A stretch of 64,000 bases of DNA from Bacteroidota bacterium (GCA_016718825.1 JADKCL010000007.1:186001-250000); one strand, 5' to 3'. Positions 36,008 to 44,256 are shown, counted from the first letter of the stretch. Notes: generated by a model from the letters alone, not told the origin. Numbers and translations are program-made.

Positions 36008-36245
36008 CCCGTAGGTGGAAAAGGAGGGATTTCGTCATCCAGAGCGTCTTTATTGTCACTCGGAGCGTCCCCGTTGTCACTCGGAGCGAAGCGAAGAGTC
36101 TACCTCGCGGAAACACCGAATGCTGATCAGTTGCAATTGCTATGAGAACCGTAGATGCATCGCTTCGCGCTGCATGACCGTGAAACTCTCCACTCTCCAC
36201 TCTCCACTCTCCACAATCTCAGCACAATACCGAGAACTCTAAACT
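36008..36245. repeat. intergenic repeats: GAGCG units and CTCTCCA tandem
   Basis: Three phased GTCAxxCxGAGCG units (about 36034-36094) end in CGGAGCGAAGCGAAGAGTCTACC, matching the copy at 12218. A second tandem of the 7-mer CTCTCCA, four copies, lies at about 36186-36214. No gene is present. Confidence 0.7.
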
Positions 36246-36827
36246 CTAATCTCCCTTCGCCATACGTTTCCGAATGCGGCTCAGTGACTCTGGTTTGACC
36301 CCGATATAGCTTGCAATCTGATATTGCGGCGTGCGTTGCAGCAGTTCCGGGCGGGTTTGTTGGAGTTTGATGTAACGCTGCTCGGGGCTGTCGGTCATGT
36401 AGGAATTGAGGCGCCGCTGTTGCTCCGCAAAGGCGGCCTCCACCACTGCCCTTGAGATCGTTTCGAATCGTGGAAATTGCCGGAAAAGCACCTGCGCCTG
36501 CGCTTCATTGCCCATCGAAACCGTGGTGTCTTCGTTGCAAACCCAATAAAAAGTAGCGGGTTCCTTGCGGGTGAAGCTGTTCAGAGAAATCGCCCATTGG
36601 TCCTCCGTGAAAAATTCGGTGGTTTTTTCCTCGCCGTCAACGATGCTGTATTGCCGGATGCAGCCTTCCATCACGAAATAGGAATCGGCCGCCACCTGCC
36701 CTTCGCGGACGAGGAATGTGCCTTTGGGGAAGGTTTTGAGCACCATATTTTATGCAATCGCTTGCGCCTCCTCAGCTGACAGCGGAGAAATCCTTGAAAA
36801 ATGCGCGATGAATTTATTGTGCAGCAT
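36246..36827 (-). pseudogene. Crp/Fnr-family regulator with an in-frame TAA at codon 26
   Basis: An ATG at 36827 opens MLHNKFIAHFSRISPLSAEEAQAIA, the normal N-terminal helix of this family, then meets TAA (36750-36752) and continues in the same frame as NMVLKTFPKGTFLVREGQVA. Without the stop the protein would be 193 residues, the usual length. The cNMP-binding beta-barrel follows (SYFVMEGCIRQYS, EFFTEDQWAISL) and a short C-terminal helix-turn-helix (YQIASYIGVKPESLSRIRKRM). Translation could restart at ATG 36746, giving 166 residues that lack one helix. A GAA or CAA to TAA change, or a base-call error, explains it. Its start overlaps the ABM gene by 14 bp. Confidence 0.8.
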
Positions 36828-37137
36828 GGAAATTCGGATGAATCAGCAAATCGTCCAACATTTCCAATTGATGCAGCGTCTCAATCGATGCGCAGGATTC
36901 CCGCAAAACCTTCCGCACAGTCTGGGCATGTTCCGGCAACTTCTCCCCCGAATTTTCAAAGGTTTGCCGGTCCGGCCATTGGGCGTAGGCGATGAAAACG
37001 CATTCGGATTCCTGGTGCAAACGGGAGCCCAAACTGCCTTCGTATTCGCGGATGAGCAAGGTCATTTCCCGCCACGATTGCTGGAATTGTGCGACTTGGT
37101 CAGGTTTTGCGGTGAAGCGATAGATGAGGATATACAT
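36814..37137 (-). CDS. antibiotic biosynthesis monooxygenase (ABM)-domain protein
   Basis: 107 residues, a single dimeric alpha+beta barrel domain: MYILIYRFTAKPDQVAQFQQSWREMTLLIREYEGSLGSRLHQESECVFIAYAQWPDRQTFENS matches the ABM pattern (strand, helix, GSLGSRLH strand, YAQWPD). Members oxidise small aromatics or degrade haem without cofactors, but many are uncharacterised. Cytoplasmic. Upstream of and overlapping the Crp/Fnr gene, so the regulator may control it or sense its substrate. Confidence 0.83.
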   Translation of the reverse strand: MYILIYRFTAKPDQVAQFQQSWREMTLLIREYEGSLGSRLHQESECVFIAYAQWPDRQTFENSGEKLPEHAQTVRKVLRESCASIETLHQLEMLDDLLIHPNFHAAQ

Positions 37138-37151
37138 CAGGAGCTACCAAT

Positions 37152-37895
37152 TTATTTCGTGTTCTGCCCATGTTTCCCGAGCAAGAAACGCTTCTGCTGC
37201 AGAAAAGCATTGTAAGAGAGGACATTCAGCAGGCCAAACAATGCGAGGAAGATTCCCAAAACAATCACGGCATACGTCGGCAGCGCCTCGGAACCCGTGC
37301 TTACCAAATACATTTTTGCCGCGATCAATACCCCGATCAATGAGAGAACCAGGATGAAATAGGGCTTGGTCACCTGACTGAATTTGCCGGTTTTTTTGTC
37401 CATGATCAGCGTCACTTCATTTTCCTTGCGCAGCAAGGCGATGTCCATGCCGATTTTGAGCCATTCGCCTTCGGCTTCCGAAACTCGAAACTGCTGTTCC
37501 CCCATCAAAATCGTAAACGAAACGCGCGATTGGTTCACGATGGAGCGGGTCTGATCAAAATAGCCATCCGTTGATTTGCGCTTTTCGGTCACCGTGCCTT
37601 CCACGAAATCGTAGGCATCCATGGGATCCGTTTGGCTTTTCAGGGCTTTCCAATTTTCGCCCCAATGATCGCCCGTTTTCACACAATAGCCTGCCGCGAG
37701 TTCAAATTCCGAACCTTCCTTCAGCGAGAGCACCACTTCCATCCCATCATACAAACGAAATTCCTTGGGCAGCTTTCCTGTATATTCCGTGCGATCAAGG
37801 GTGATCCAACCCTGCTGATATTCGTTGCCGTCGTGATCCCATGCCTTTTTCAGACTGCATTTTCGAATGGTACCTCGGATGATTTTGGTGGACAT
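37152..37895 (-). CDS. protein with N-terminal soluble domain and two C-terminal membrane helices
   Basis: 247 residues from ATG 37895. Residues 1-170 are a soluble beta-rich region with OB-like strands (RGTIRKCSLKKAWDHDGNEYQQGWITL; VVLSLKEGSEFELAAGYCV). Two membrane helices follow (YFILVLSLIGVLIAAKMYLV; YAVIVLGIFLALFGLLNVL) with a basic C-terminal tail (QQKRFLLGKHGQNTK). No family recognised. It precedes the ABM gene by 14 bp on the same strand, so it may head that operon. Confidence 0.72.
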   Translation of the reverse strand: MSTKIIRGTIRKCSLKKAWDHDGNEYQQGWITLDRTEYTGKLPKEFRLYDGMEVVLSLKEGSEFELAAGYCVKTGDHWGENWKALKSQTDPMDAYDFVEGTVTEKRKSTDGYFDQTRSIVNQSRVSFTILMGEQQFRVSEAEGEWLKIGMDIALLRKENEVTLIMDKKTGKFSQVTKPYFILVLSLIGVLIAAKMYLVSTGSEALPTYAVIVLGIFLALFGLLNVLSYNAFLQQKRFLLGKHGQNTK

Positions 37896-38039
37896 ATTCT
37901 GATCTTGGTGAAAGTTGGAGCCAAAGCAAAGTGATCCCTGACGTTTTGCAGTAAGCAGATCATCGTCACGGCCTTACAAGGATAACGAGGCGAAGGATCA
38001 ATTGCAAATTCCTTCCGCATTCACAGTCACCAACAACGA

Positions 38040-38951
38040 CTACTTCCCGCCCCCACTCGCCAAAAACGGACCCACAATCTCCGCCACGCTCGTCCAACGC
38101 AAACCGGGATATCGGTTGTTGTCGGTTTGCTGCATGCGGGCATGCCCTTCGACCATGTCGCGCATGTATTGCATGCCTTGCCAAGCGGGATAAAGCTCCT
38201 TTTTGCCGGGCGCTAACGTGCGGGCGATGCCGATGATCGTACTCAACAATCCGACGCCACCAGCTCTGAAAAGGCGGTGTTCCTGTCCCGTGACTTCGCG
38301 CATGATGCCCGCAAGCGTGCGCGGACTCTCCTGAATGCCTGCGATGCGCAGGTAGCGCGGGGTGGATGCGTCAAGGGCCGCGGCGGCTGTATAGGCTGCG
38401 GTATCGGCTACGGTCGTCATGTCCATTTGTTGGTCGGCGTCGCCCCAATACAGGATGCGTTTGCGTTTGAAGAGGATCAGCGGCATCTCGCCCGTGAGCA
38501 TGTCGGCAAATGCGCCATTAAAAATTGTGGTTGCTTGGATCGGCTGTTGATCGAGGTACACGTGGAATTCGCGGCGCAAATCGAGGTTGCGGTTGCGGCC
38601 TCCCTGCGTTTTGGTGAAGTCCAATGAAAAATCCGAGGGAATGAAACGCGGAACTTTGGCTGCAACGGCGGCATTGAGCAGCAATTTTTGCGTGTCGAAA
38701 ATCACCTCGCGTAGGCCTGCGAGTGCGGATACCACGCAATCGATGCCTTCACAAGCTTGCGCGAGTGCTGCGGGGTCGGTCATCTCGCATTGGATGATTT
38801 CCATGCCGAGCTGCTGCAAGGCCACAATTTTGGCAGGGTCGCTGCTCGGGCGCACGAGGACACGTACGTGGGCACCGCGTTGGCTGAGCGCGTGAGCGAT
38901 GTTTCCGCCGAGGTTGCCGGTGGCACCGGCTAGGAAGATTTTTTGAGACAT
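38040..38951 (-). CDS. NmrA-type NAD(P)-binding protein, intact cassette copy
   Basis: 303 residues from ATG 38951. The Rossmann start KIFLAGATGNLGGNIAHAL (GxxGxxG) is followed by VRVLVRPSS, DCVVSALAG, VPRFIPSDFSLDFTK and the atypical SDR/NmrA tail. Such proteins bind NAD(P) and act as redox sensors or reductases on small substrates. Its first 60 codons and leader recur as decayed fragments at 40394-40533 and 43896-44129. In all three cases the repeated unit begins right at a GTTAGGC or GTTGAAC core, 45 bp before the ATG here. It may be the most recent or last cassette in an array on the minus strand. Confidence 0.85.
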   Translation of the reverse strand: MSQKIFLAGATGNLGGNIAHALSQRGAHVRVLVRPSSDPAKIVALQQLGMEIIQCEMTDPAALAQACEGIDCVVSALAGLREVIFDTQKLLLNAAVAAKVPRFIPSDFSLDFTKTQGGRNRNLDLRREFHVYLDQQPIQATTIFNGAFADMLTGEMPLILFKRKRILYWGDADQQMDMTTVADTAAYTAAAALDASTPRYLRIAGIQESPRTLAGIMREVTGQEHRLFRAGGVGLLSTIIGIARTLAPGKKELYPAWQGMQYMRDMVEGHARMQQTDNNRYPGLRWTSVAEIVGPFLASGGGK

Positions 38952-38995
38952 GACTGGGGAACCGCTGTGGCGGGGGATTGTTTTGGGTGGATGCA

Positions 38996-39076
38996 GCCTA
39001 ACGGTTTGCGGGCGAGCTCATGCGGCGTTAACAAATAGGGTGATTCTCACCGATGCAGGCTTGCGCGCTGTTAGCG
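38996..39076 (-). repeat. attC-like hairpin 1
   Basis: 81 bp bounded on the minus strand by CGCTAAC and GTTAGGC. Inner arms GCGCGCAAGC/CTGCATC and GCATGAGCTCGCCCGC are partly complementary. The TAA stop of 39071-39709 lies inside CGCTAAC, and the NmrA leader begins at GTTAGGC. GTTAGGC fits the integron R' consensus GTTRRRY exactly. Confidence 0.55.
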
Positions 39077-39709
39077 GTTGCTTTCTTTTTCTATTTTGTC
39101 TTTAAGTTTTAAGTTTCTGGGTGCAAAGAGTTGAATCTCTTTGTTTCGTTTGCGCAAATAGGTAGATTCCTTTTTATACCATTGAGTATATTCGTCTGAA
39201 GCGTGAGGTATTAGATCTAAGTCCAAGAATTCGATAAAATCAAAATTGATTTTTTGAAAGGGTGTACCAATATATTCAATGTCATCAAGTTTCATTAACT
39301 CCTCTCTTATTGCAAGGTCTTCGATTCTTTTACCGAAGCAAGAGGCAATGCATTCCCGGTCTTCATAGTAACGCCCAAGTTCATCTATTTCAAAAGTCAT
39401 AGGGTAATCGTCACTTGTTGCGCAATCAAAGAAATAGCTATTTTCAGCTTCCCCTTGCTCAAATTCGATAAACGCCATTCTATTGCTAAAGGGCAAGCCT
39501 CCTTCACCTTGGATTAGTCGAAACGAAATAGATGCTGCCCCAGCATTGAAAATATATCCACTATACTTCTCCTGAAAGTTAACCACGGGTTCAAATACTG
39601 GAATCTTATTTGCGTTGAAAAACTCAATGATATCTTCTTTCTTGCAAGTCGTTTCGCCTCTATCTTGTCGGGATAGAAAGTCTCTCGCTATGTCTGAAAG
39701 TTCGTGCAT
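39071..39709 (-). CDS. AT-rich cargo protein of unknown function (possibly SUKH-like)
   Basis: 212 residues from ATG 39709, which lies about ten bases inside a GTTAGCG core; the longer frame to 39775 would cross the hairpin. It is acidic, with FFNANKIPVFEPVVNFQEKYSGYIF and YPMTFEIDELGRYYED, loosely like SUKH immunity proteins (an alpha/beta sandwich with Gly-Tyr and Asp/Glu strands). That match is weak. Much lower G+C than the flanking chromosome. Its stop codon is part of the core of hairpin 1. Cassette-like layout: short leader, stop within the core. Confidence 0.65.
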   Translation of the reverse strand: MHELSDIARDFLSRQDRGETTCKKEDIIEFFNANKIPVFEPVVNFQEKYSGYIFNAGAASISFRLIQGEGGLPFSNRMAFIEFEQGEAENSYFFDCATSDDYPMTFEIDELGRYYEDRECIASCFGKRIEDLAIREELMKLDDIEYIGTPFQKINFDFIEFLDLDLIPHASDEYTQWYKKESTYLRKRNKEIQLFAPRNLKLKDKIEKESNR

Positions 39710-39718
39710 AAAAATTAA

Positions 39719-39848
39719 CGCTAACATTGGGCTTGCGGAAGGCGAACAATTTACTAACTGCGTTTTGTCCCACACGCCAAGATAAATAGAGAACTATAAA
39801 CTTCAATGACGCACAGTCCCGCCCGCTTGCCGCAAGCTATTGTTGGCA
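39719..39848 (-). repeat. attC-like hairpin 2
   Basis: 130 bp bounded by TGCCAAC and GTTAGCG on the minus strand. The arms CAATAGCTTGCGGCAAGCGG and CCGCAAGCCCAAT pair next to the cores (CTTGCGG/CCGCAAG). It separates 39875-40183 from 39071-39709, whose ATG is about ten bases after GTTAGCG. Confidence 0.5.
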
Positions 39849-39874
39849 GCTGCACGCTTGCCGTGCTGTCCGAT

Positions 39875-40183
39875 TTATGTAGTCCGAGTCGTAACAAAAT
39901 TGTCGAAATGTTTAATGTCGTTTTTCTCGATATTTTTTATCTCAATCCAAATTGTCTCAGGTTCATACGCGTCAACCGTCGCATTTATTGTAATCCGGGA
40001 TTTTAATAAACTGGGTTTGGAGTCGAATATTTCATATTTCTTCTCGGTCACTTGGTCAGCTTGTGAGTCGCCAAGTATTTTCTCAATCAATTTGTCATCG
40101 ATCTTAATTGAAAAATGTCGCTCGACTTCTTTCAAGTAGTCCCGAAGCTCCGAGCCAATATCTATCAGTTTCTTAAAATCCAT
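39875..40183 (-). CDS. small cargo protein of unknown function
   Basis: 102 residues. The N-terminal half is helical (KKLIDIGSELRDYLKEVERHFSIKIDDKLIEKILG), the C-terminal half is beta (SLLKSRITINATVDAYEPETIWIEIKNIE). No recognised family or signal peptide. AT-rich, short and flanked by hairpin 2 downstream and element E1 upstream, as expected for a mobile cassette. Confidence 0.6.
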   Translation of the reverse strand: MDFKKLIDIGSELRDYLKEVERHFSIKIDDKLIEKILGDSQADQVTEKKYEIFDSKPSLLKSRITINATVDAYEPETIWIEIKNIEKNDIKHFDNFVTTRTT

Positions 40184-40249
40184 TCTTCAATCCTCAATCT
40201 TTGGTCGCTAAGGTCTTGGTCGGCAGTGCATTGCTGCCTAGCCTCCAGA

Positions 40250-40345
40250 TAAACGAAAATATCTTCTCCTGCTAAGTTTGCAAACATTCCCGAGAATCAC
40301 AAAACCTTCGTTTACCAAGCTAAAATCGTTTGATAAACGAAGGTT
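40250..40345 (-). repeat. E element, copy 1
   Basis: Shares GAAACGAAGG/CCTTCGTTTACC, GAGAATCACAAAACCTTCG and a TTTGCAAACATTCCCGAG block with the other E copies. It contains a perfect 10-bp inverted repeat CCTTCGTTTA (40305-40314) / TAAACGAAGG (40334-40343). It lies just upstream of 39875-40183 and joins an NmrA fragment. Confidence 0.7.
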
Positions 40346-40393
40346 CTGCAGAGAGATGATCCACCGAGGAAGCAGGTTTCCTGTTTCTTCCTG

Positions 40394-40533
40394 CATGCGT
40401 GTACACCACGGGCAATCAGCGCGTGAGCGATATCACTGCCGAGGTTGCCGGTAGCACCGGCTCGGAGGATTTTTTGGGACATGGAAGGGGAACCGCTGTG
40501 GCGGGAGATTGTTTTGGGTGGATGGGGCCTAAC
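40394..40533 (-). pseudogene. NmrA 5' fragment, copy 2
   Basis: From GTTAGGC at 40533 and ATG 40482 the minus strand reads MSQKILRAGATGNLGSDIAHALIARGVHA, about 29 residues matching the start of 38040-38951, including its leader, then runs into unrelated E-element sequence. The rest of the gene is missing. Confidence 0.85.
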
Positions 40534-40620
40534 GGTTTGTAGCTACTTGCAGTTTTTTGCCATGTGAAGTTACGCATTTGATCACTACTCGCAAAAAATT
40601 GCAAGTAGTTGCTGTTACCT
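40527..40620 (-). repeat. attC-like hairpin 3
   Basis: 94 bp from AGGTAAC to GTTAGGC (minus strand). Arms CTACTTGCAATTTTTTGC and GCAAAAAACTGCAAGTAGC pair almost perfectly (18 bp, one mismatch), the best stem of the set. It separates 40648-41100 from the NmrA fragment. Confidence 0.6.
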
Positions 40621-40647
40621 GCTTTATGTCGCACCCAGTTGGGGCGT

Positions 40648-41100
40648 CTAACAGGTTAAGCTCGAGTTTTTTGAATTAGGAATTGGTGTCTTGTTGTTCA
40701 AATACCAGTCAATGATTCTGTCCCTTAGTCTGTCGTATAGATCGTCCTCAGTATAGGGTTGGTCCTCGATTGAAATCATATCAAGGTCCTGGTTTATTTG
40801 CTTAATTGTGGTTTTGTCGAATAGTTTGTCATCATTGAGATGTTTTCTAATGAATGAAATCAGTATCACGTGGCAGTGGTCATTAAAATTGATATTTCCG
40901 TTTCGTTGAGCTTCATCAGCCAATTTTTCTATTGCTCTTAAGAGTTCACCTTGAACTGTTTCTGCTTGTCCGGATTTTGGAACATAGGTTTTCCAAATAA
41001 ATTTTCCTGTTTCAAGATACTCCTCTGCCGTCATTTTTTCCTGTCCGTTGTCGCAACCATAAAGTAGAAGCGGAATTATTAAATAAAGTACTTTTCTCAT
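40648..41100 (-). CDS. small lipoprotein in the cassette region
   Basis: 150 residues from ATG 41100, with a lipoprotein signal MRKVLYLIIPLLLYGC (Cys 16); the frame to 41211 overlaps hairpin 4. The mature part is helical (AEEYLETGKFIWKTYV, VQGELLRAIEKLADEAQRNG, DDLYDRLRDRIIDWYL). No family recognised. The TAG stop lies inside GTTAGAC near another GCTTAAC, just ahead of hairpin 3. AT-rich. Confidence 0.68.
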   Translation of the reverse strand: MRKVLYLIIPLLLYGCDNGQEKMTAEEYLETGKFIWKTYVPKSGQAETVQGELLRAIEKLADEAQRNGNINFNDHCHVILISFIRKHLNDDKLFDKTTIKQINQDLDMISIEDQPYTEDDLYDRLRDRIIDWYLNNKTPIPNSKNSSLTC

Positions 41101-41124
41101 TGTCCTGTCGTAATAGCATTTTAC

Positions 41125-41255
41125 AAGCAACGATTGGTAGATTTGCAATGGGCGGGTTCCCATGCACAAATGCTCATTCGAAGATACAAAGTTTATTGAA
41201 ACCGAATACATCTTTGGGGCACGAAAGCCCGCCTATTGCAAATTTGCTGTTAGCA
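41125..41255 (-). repeat. attC-like hairpin 4
   Basis: 131 bp from TGCTAAC to GTTGCTT (minus strand). The arms CAAATTTGCAATAGGCGGG and CCCGCCCATTGCAAATC pair over about 16 bp. It lies between 41278-41871 and 40648-41100. Confidence 0.55.
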
Positions 41256-41277
41256 GTAGTTGTTCTTCTTTCGTTAG

Positions 41278-41871
41278 TCATAATCCGTCTTCGCGTTCCG
41301 ATAGCCATGGTTTATACTTCTCCTTGTAGTTGTCTCTCGTATGTTTGTCTTTAAGTATAAAGTCCACGCCTCCGTCATACGGTGCAACAATTATGTTTTT
41401 GTCAAATGAAACGAAAAATGCTCGAATTTTGTCATTCGAAATTTCTCTTAAAATTTTGTTGTGATAGTTTGGTATCCAAACAGTCTGTGCAAATGCTGGT
41501 CTATAAATGTCGGTCTCGTCATATTGTTCAGCGTCAATTTTGTTCAATTCAATATTGTCAAGTAGTACAAATGAAAATGGTTTGAATATTTCTTCTTCGT
41601 CTGTTACGTGATTTTGTCTGTTATCGCCCCAATTATATTCACCTGTCACAATTACAATTGGTGTTTCAAGTCCGAACAAGTCAGTAATTATTTCGTTTTG
41701 TCTTGAAAGTAGAATTTCCCATTCGTTTTCATTGTCTGCATAACGTTTTGATTCTGGTAAACTGTGAATTCTAAACCACCTGTCGGAATATTCGTGTTTG
41801 AACAGATACGAAATCAACACTGTATCCGGGTAGTTCAAAGTCCATAAATTTTGAAAATCTTTTTTTGTCAT
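41278..41871 (-). CDS. DUF3885-like cargo protein
   Basis: 197 residues from ATG 41871 (the first ATG is at 41886). YSDRWFRIHSLPESKRYADNENEWEILLSRQNEIITDLFG at the start and IYRPAFAQTVWIP...VAPYDGGVDFIL at the end fit my memory of DUF3885 proteins, which often occur as isolated immunity-like or cassette genes. No signal peptide. Flanked by inverted TGTTAGCAGTArTTGT sequences (41249-41264 and about 41882-41897), so a defined unit. AT-rich. Confidence 0.7.
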   Translation of the reverse strand: MTKKDFQNLWTLNYPDTVLISYLFKHEYSDRWFRIHSLPESKRYADNENEWEILLSRQNEIITDLFGLETPIVIVTGEYNWGDNRQNHVTDEEEIFKPFSFVLLDNIELNKIDAEQYDETDIYRPAFAQTVWIPNYHNKILREISNDKIRAFFVSFDKNIIVAPYDGGVDFILKDKHTRDNYKEKYKPWLSEREDGL

Positions 41872-41904
41872 CGTGACTCTATACAATTACTGCTAACACC
41901 CTGA

Positions 41905-42000
41905 TAACCGAAACTTTCTTTTCTTTCCAAGTTCGCAAATGTTCCCAAGAATCACAAATCCTTCGTTTACCAAGCCAAAATCGCTGAATAAACCTAGGTT
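41905..42000 (-). repeat. E element, copy 2
   Basis: Carries CCAAGTTCGCAAATGTTCCC, AGAATCACAAATCCTTCG and TTTACCAAGCCAAAATCG, near-identical to copy 1, followed by the shared GAGAGATGATCCACCGACGA block. Directly upstream of 41278-41871. Confidence 0.7.
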
Positions 42001-42093
42001 CTGCTGAGAGATGATCCACCGACGAAGCAGGTTTACAGTTTCCCGCAGTCCACCCACATACAGCGGGTGCGGCACCACCACAGGAACATGCAT

Positions 42094-43647
42094 CTACCTC
42101 ACAATAATTTGAAGATTACTCGCGCTACTAGCTGAGCGCAAAGAAACGGTATAAGTTCCCGAAGCAATGGCGGTAGGCAAAGCAAATCGATGGATTTGTG
42201 CGCCATTTTCCCGCTTATTTTCTTGGAAACAATGAACAATACGACCTTGCGCATCGATCAAGTAGATGCTCATCAATTGGGGAGCGCTTAATTCATATTT
42301 AAGCTCAAAATCAGTTTGGACTGGATTCGGATACAAGCCTAAATCAGTGGTCAGCGAAGTCTCCAAAACACCTAGGCTCAGGTTATTGAGAAGACGAATG
42401 AGGTAAGCTGGCGAGGTGTTCAGGTCATTGGTCACAAGGCCTATGATTTTACCCGTGCTTTGAAGTTTTACGTCATAAACTATGTCATTGTTAAAGGTTC
42501 CCAAAGCCAATAAACCGCTTATACCAAAGGTATTGTCAGCAGTGCCATCACTATTGAGGCGGAAGAATGCCTTCTGGGTATCTTCAGTATTCAGATCTAC
42601 ATTTCCTCCGCCGAGGATAATTTTCCCATCAGTTTGCTGAATCAATTTATCTCCATAGAAAATTTGTGTTGTGAGAGAGGCCGTTGCTATCTGCGCATTG
42701 TTATTGAAAGTCGCATCCAATGTACCGTTTGCAGTTATTCTTGCGACGCGACTGAGCAACTGATTTGCGTTGTACTCCATGACATGTACGAGCAATTGCC
42801 CATCGCTTTGCAAACCTATTGCATTGAGCTCCTGTGCTTGGGGATTCGCGATCAGGTACGGAATGGTTACATAGCCGGCGCTTCCGAAGGTGAAATCCAG
42901 TTGTCCAGTGAGAAAATACCGACTGATTGCGATATCCCCGTTGACGTCGTACCTCGCCACCAACAATCGCCCTCCCGATGTGGGGGTATAAACCATCTCG
43001 GAAGTGCCATCGTCTGCGAAAGTAACCGTGCCTGCGCTTCCAAAAGCCGTATTGATGGCCCCTGTACTTGTGTAACTTCTGATCACTTCGCCATTGTCAT
43101 AGTCATACAAAACGTAGAGGTTATTGTTTGCATCCGCTACTAGGGTGCTCCCAATCGTACCGCCCGTGGGGCTGGCAGGCAAATCGAGCCGTCCATTTGT
43201 ACCGAAGTTAGACACAAGTGAACCATCCGAATTGTGCATCGTCAAGAATGGATAATCGTCGAGCACCGAAATGTTTGGCGTATGTTTATGCCAGGAGACC
43301 AAGAGCTTACCATTTGGCATTTGGATCACATTGCTGTAACCAAAGGTAGAATCGTCCACTATCACGATTCCTCCTGTACCAAAAGAGGGGTCCAATGAAC
43401 CGTTGGAAGTGAGTTGATTCAGTTTTCCCTGGAAAAGAAAAGGGGAGAATTTCTCATCGCTTGAAACAACAATTTGGTCATTGGATAAGACGACCATCGT
43501 TCTAGCTTCCACCGTATTGATTCCCGAACCTAACGGGAAGGTGTATGCCCCTGATGCGCCAAAACTGGCATCAATCGTGCCGACTTGGCCATAAGCCGCA
43601 ATGCTCAAATAGAACAAAGCTGCTGCCGCTGCGAAAATTCTCTTCAT
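42094..43647 (-). CDS. secreted delta-60-repeat T9SS protein
   Basis: 517 residues from ATG 43647 with a signal peptide (MKRIFAAAAALFYLSIAAYG). At least six delta-60 repeats, each with the pattern G-x-LDxSFGxxG followed by a VxxQxDGKIL strand (LDPSFGTGGIVIV; INTAFGSAGTVTF; LDFTFGSAGYVTI; IQQTDGKIILGG), make a beta-propeller. A type A sorting domain ends the protein (LYPNPVQTDFELKY...ASGTYTVSLRS...QIIVR). Surface or secreted; role unknown. Large and less AT-rich than neighbouring cargo, but still placed among them. Confidence 0.87.
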   Translation of the reverse strand: MKRIFAAAAALFYLSIAAYGQVGTIDASFGASGAYTFPLGSGINTVEARTMVVLSNDQIVVSSDEKFSPFLFQGKLNQLTSNGSLDPSFGTGGIVIVDDSTFGYSNVIQMPNGKLLVSWHKHTPNISVLDDYPFLTMHNSDGSLVSNFGTNGRLDLPASPTGGTIGSTLVADANNNLYVLYDYDNGEVIRSYTSTGAINTAFGSAGTVTFADDGTSEMVYTPTSGGRLLVARYDVNGDIAISRYFLTGQLDFTFGSAGYVTIPYLIANPQAQELNAIGLQSDGQLLVHVMEYNANQLLSRVARITANGTLDATFNNNAQIATASLTTQIFYGDKLIQQTDGKIILGGGNVDLNTEDTQKAFFRLNSDGTADNTFGISGLLALGTFNNDIVYDVKLQSTGKIIGLVTNDLNTSPAYLIRLLNNLSLGVLETSLTTDLGLYPNPVQTDFELKYELSAPQLMSIYLIDAQGRIVHCFQENKRENGAQIHRFALPTAIASGTYTVSLRSASSASNLQIIVR

Positions 43648-43714
43648 TGTATTTTTGTAAATGAACAATTCTAATGGCCAATTTAGCTTTCTTGCAATCT
43701 CAAACGCCATGATA

Positions 43715-43800
43715 ACCGAACCTGTTTTCTTTTATTCTTCTTGAATATTTTCGAGAAAGTTACAAAACAATCGCTTATCGATCCAAATTGCTGGCATAAA
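43715..43800 (-). repeat. E element, copy 3
   Basis: The most diverged copy: CGAGAAAGTTACAAAACAAT and a CGCTTATCGATCC block, preceded by TGATAACCGAACCTG like copy 2. Upstream of 42094-43647 and next to an NmrA fragment. Confidence 0.5.
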
Positions 43801-43895
43801 GGAAGACTCACAATGGAAGTCCTTCAAGTGCGAGGCTGCTTTCAGTTTCCGCCATCCACCCCAGGGGAATTGCAGCCTTCGAGAACACCTTGGAC

Positions 43896-44129
43896 TCATT
43901 GATATTGACTTGGATCACCTACACCTTGAGCTGCTGCAGGGCGATGATTCTGGCCGGATCGCTGCTCAGGCAGCCGAGTACGCGCACGTGGGCATCGCGG
44001 GCCATGAGCGCGCGGGCGATGTGGCCGCCGAGGTTGCCGGTGGCTGGTGGCTCCGGCGAGGTGGATTTTTCGGGACACGGATGGGGAGCCGCTGTGGCGG
44101 GGGGATTGTTTTGGTGGATGGTGTTCAAC
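43896..44129 (-). pseudogene. NmrA 5' fragment, copy 3, frameshifted
   Basis: From GTTGAAC at 44129 the leader matches 38040-38951; the start codon is GTG. The reading is VSRKIHLAGAT, then a 4-base insertion (AGCC duplicated) shifts the frame, after which GNLGGHIARALMARDAHVRVLG and SSDPARIIALQQL match parent residues 13-55. It then stops. The longest of the two fragments. Confidence 0.85.
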
Positions 44130-44256
44130 GTTTTGTAGCTAAGAAACGCGGGGCTTCTACGAGTTCTTTCCTGTCCGCTCATTCACAAGCTTGGTAGGAG
44201 TGAAGTACTTTGCTGAAACCACTTTCCGCCGCATGTTTTCTTCGATGCTGTTAGGT
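44123..44256 (-). repeat. attC-like hairpin 5
   Basis: 134 bp from ACCTAAC to GTTGAAC on the minus strand; both ends fit the integron core consensus RYYYAAC and GTTRRRY exactly. The inner arms pair only partly (CGAAGAAAACATGCGG with CCGCGTTTCTTAGC). The TAA stop of 44256-45482 abuts ACCTAAC; NmrA copy 3 begins at GTTGAAC. Confidence 0.6.

Noticed and set aside
36186..36214. CRISPR-like repeat (CTCTCCA tandem)
   Set aside because: Seven-base head-to-tail units without spacers; a simple tandem repeat.
41893..42093. Frame through E copy 2 (NEGFVILGNICELGKKRKF)
   Set aside because: Similar frames in other copies are interrupted and end in different places; more likely a non-coding repeat than a gene, though a decayed gene is possible.
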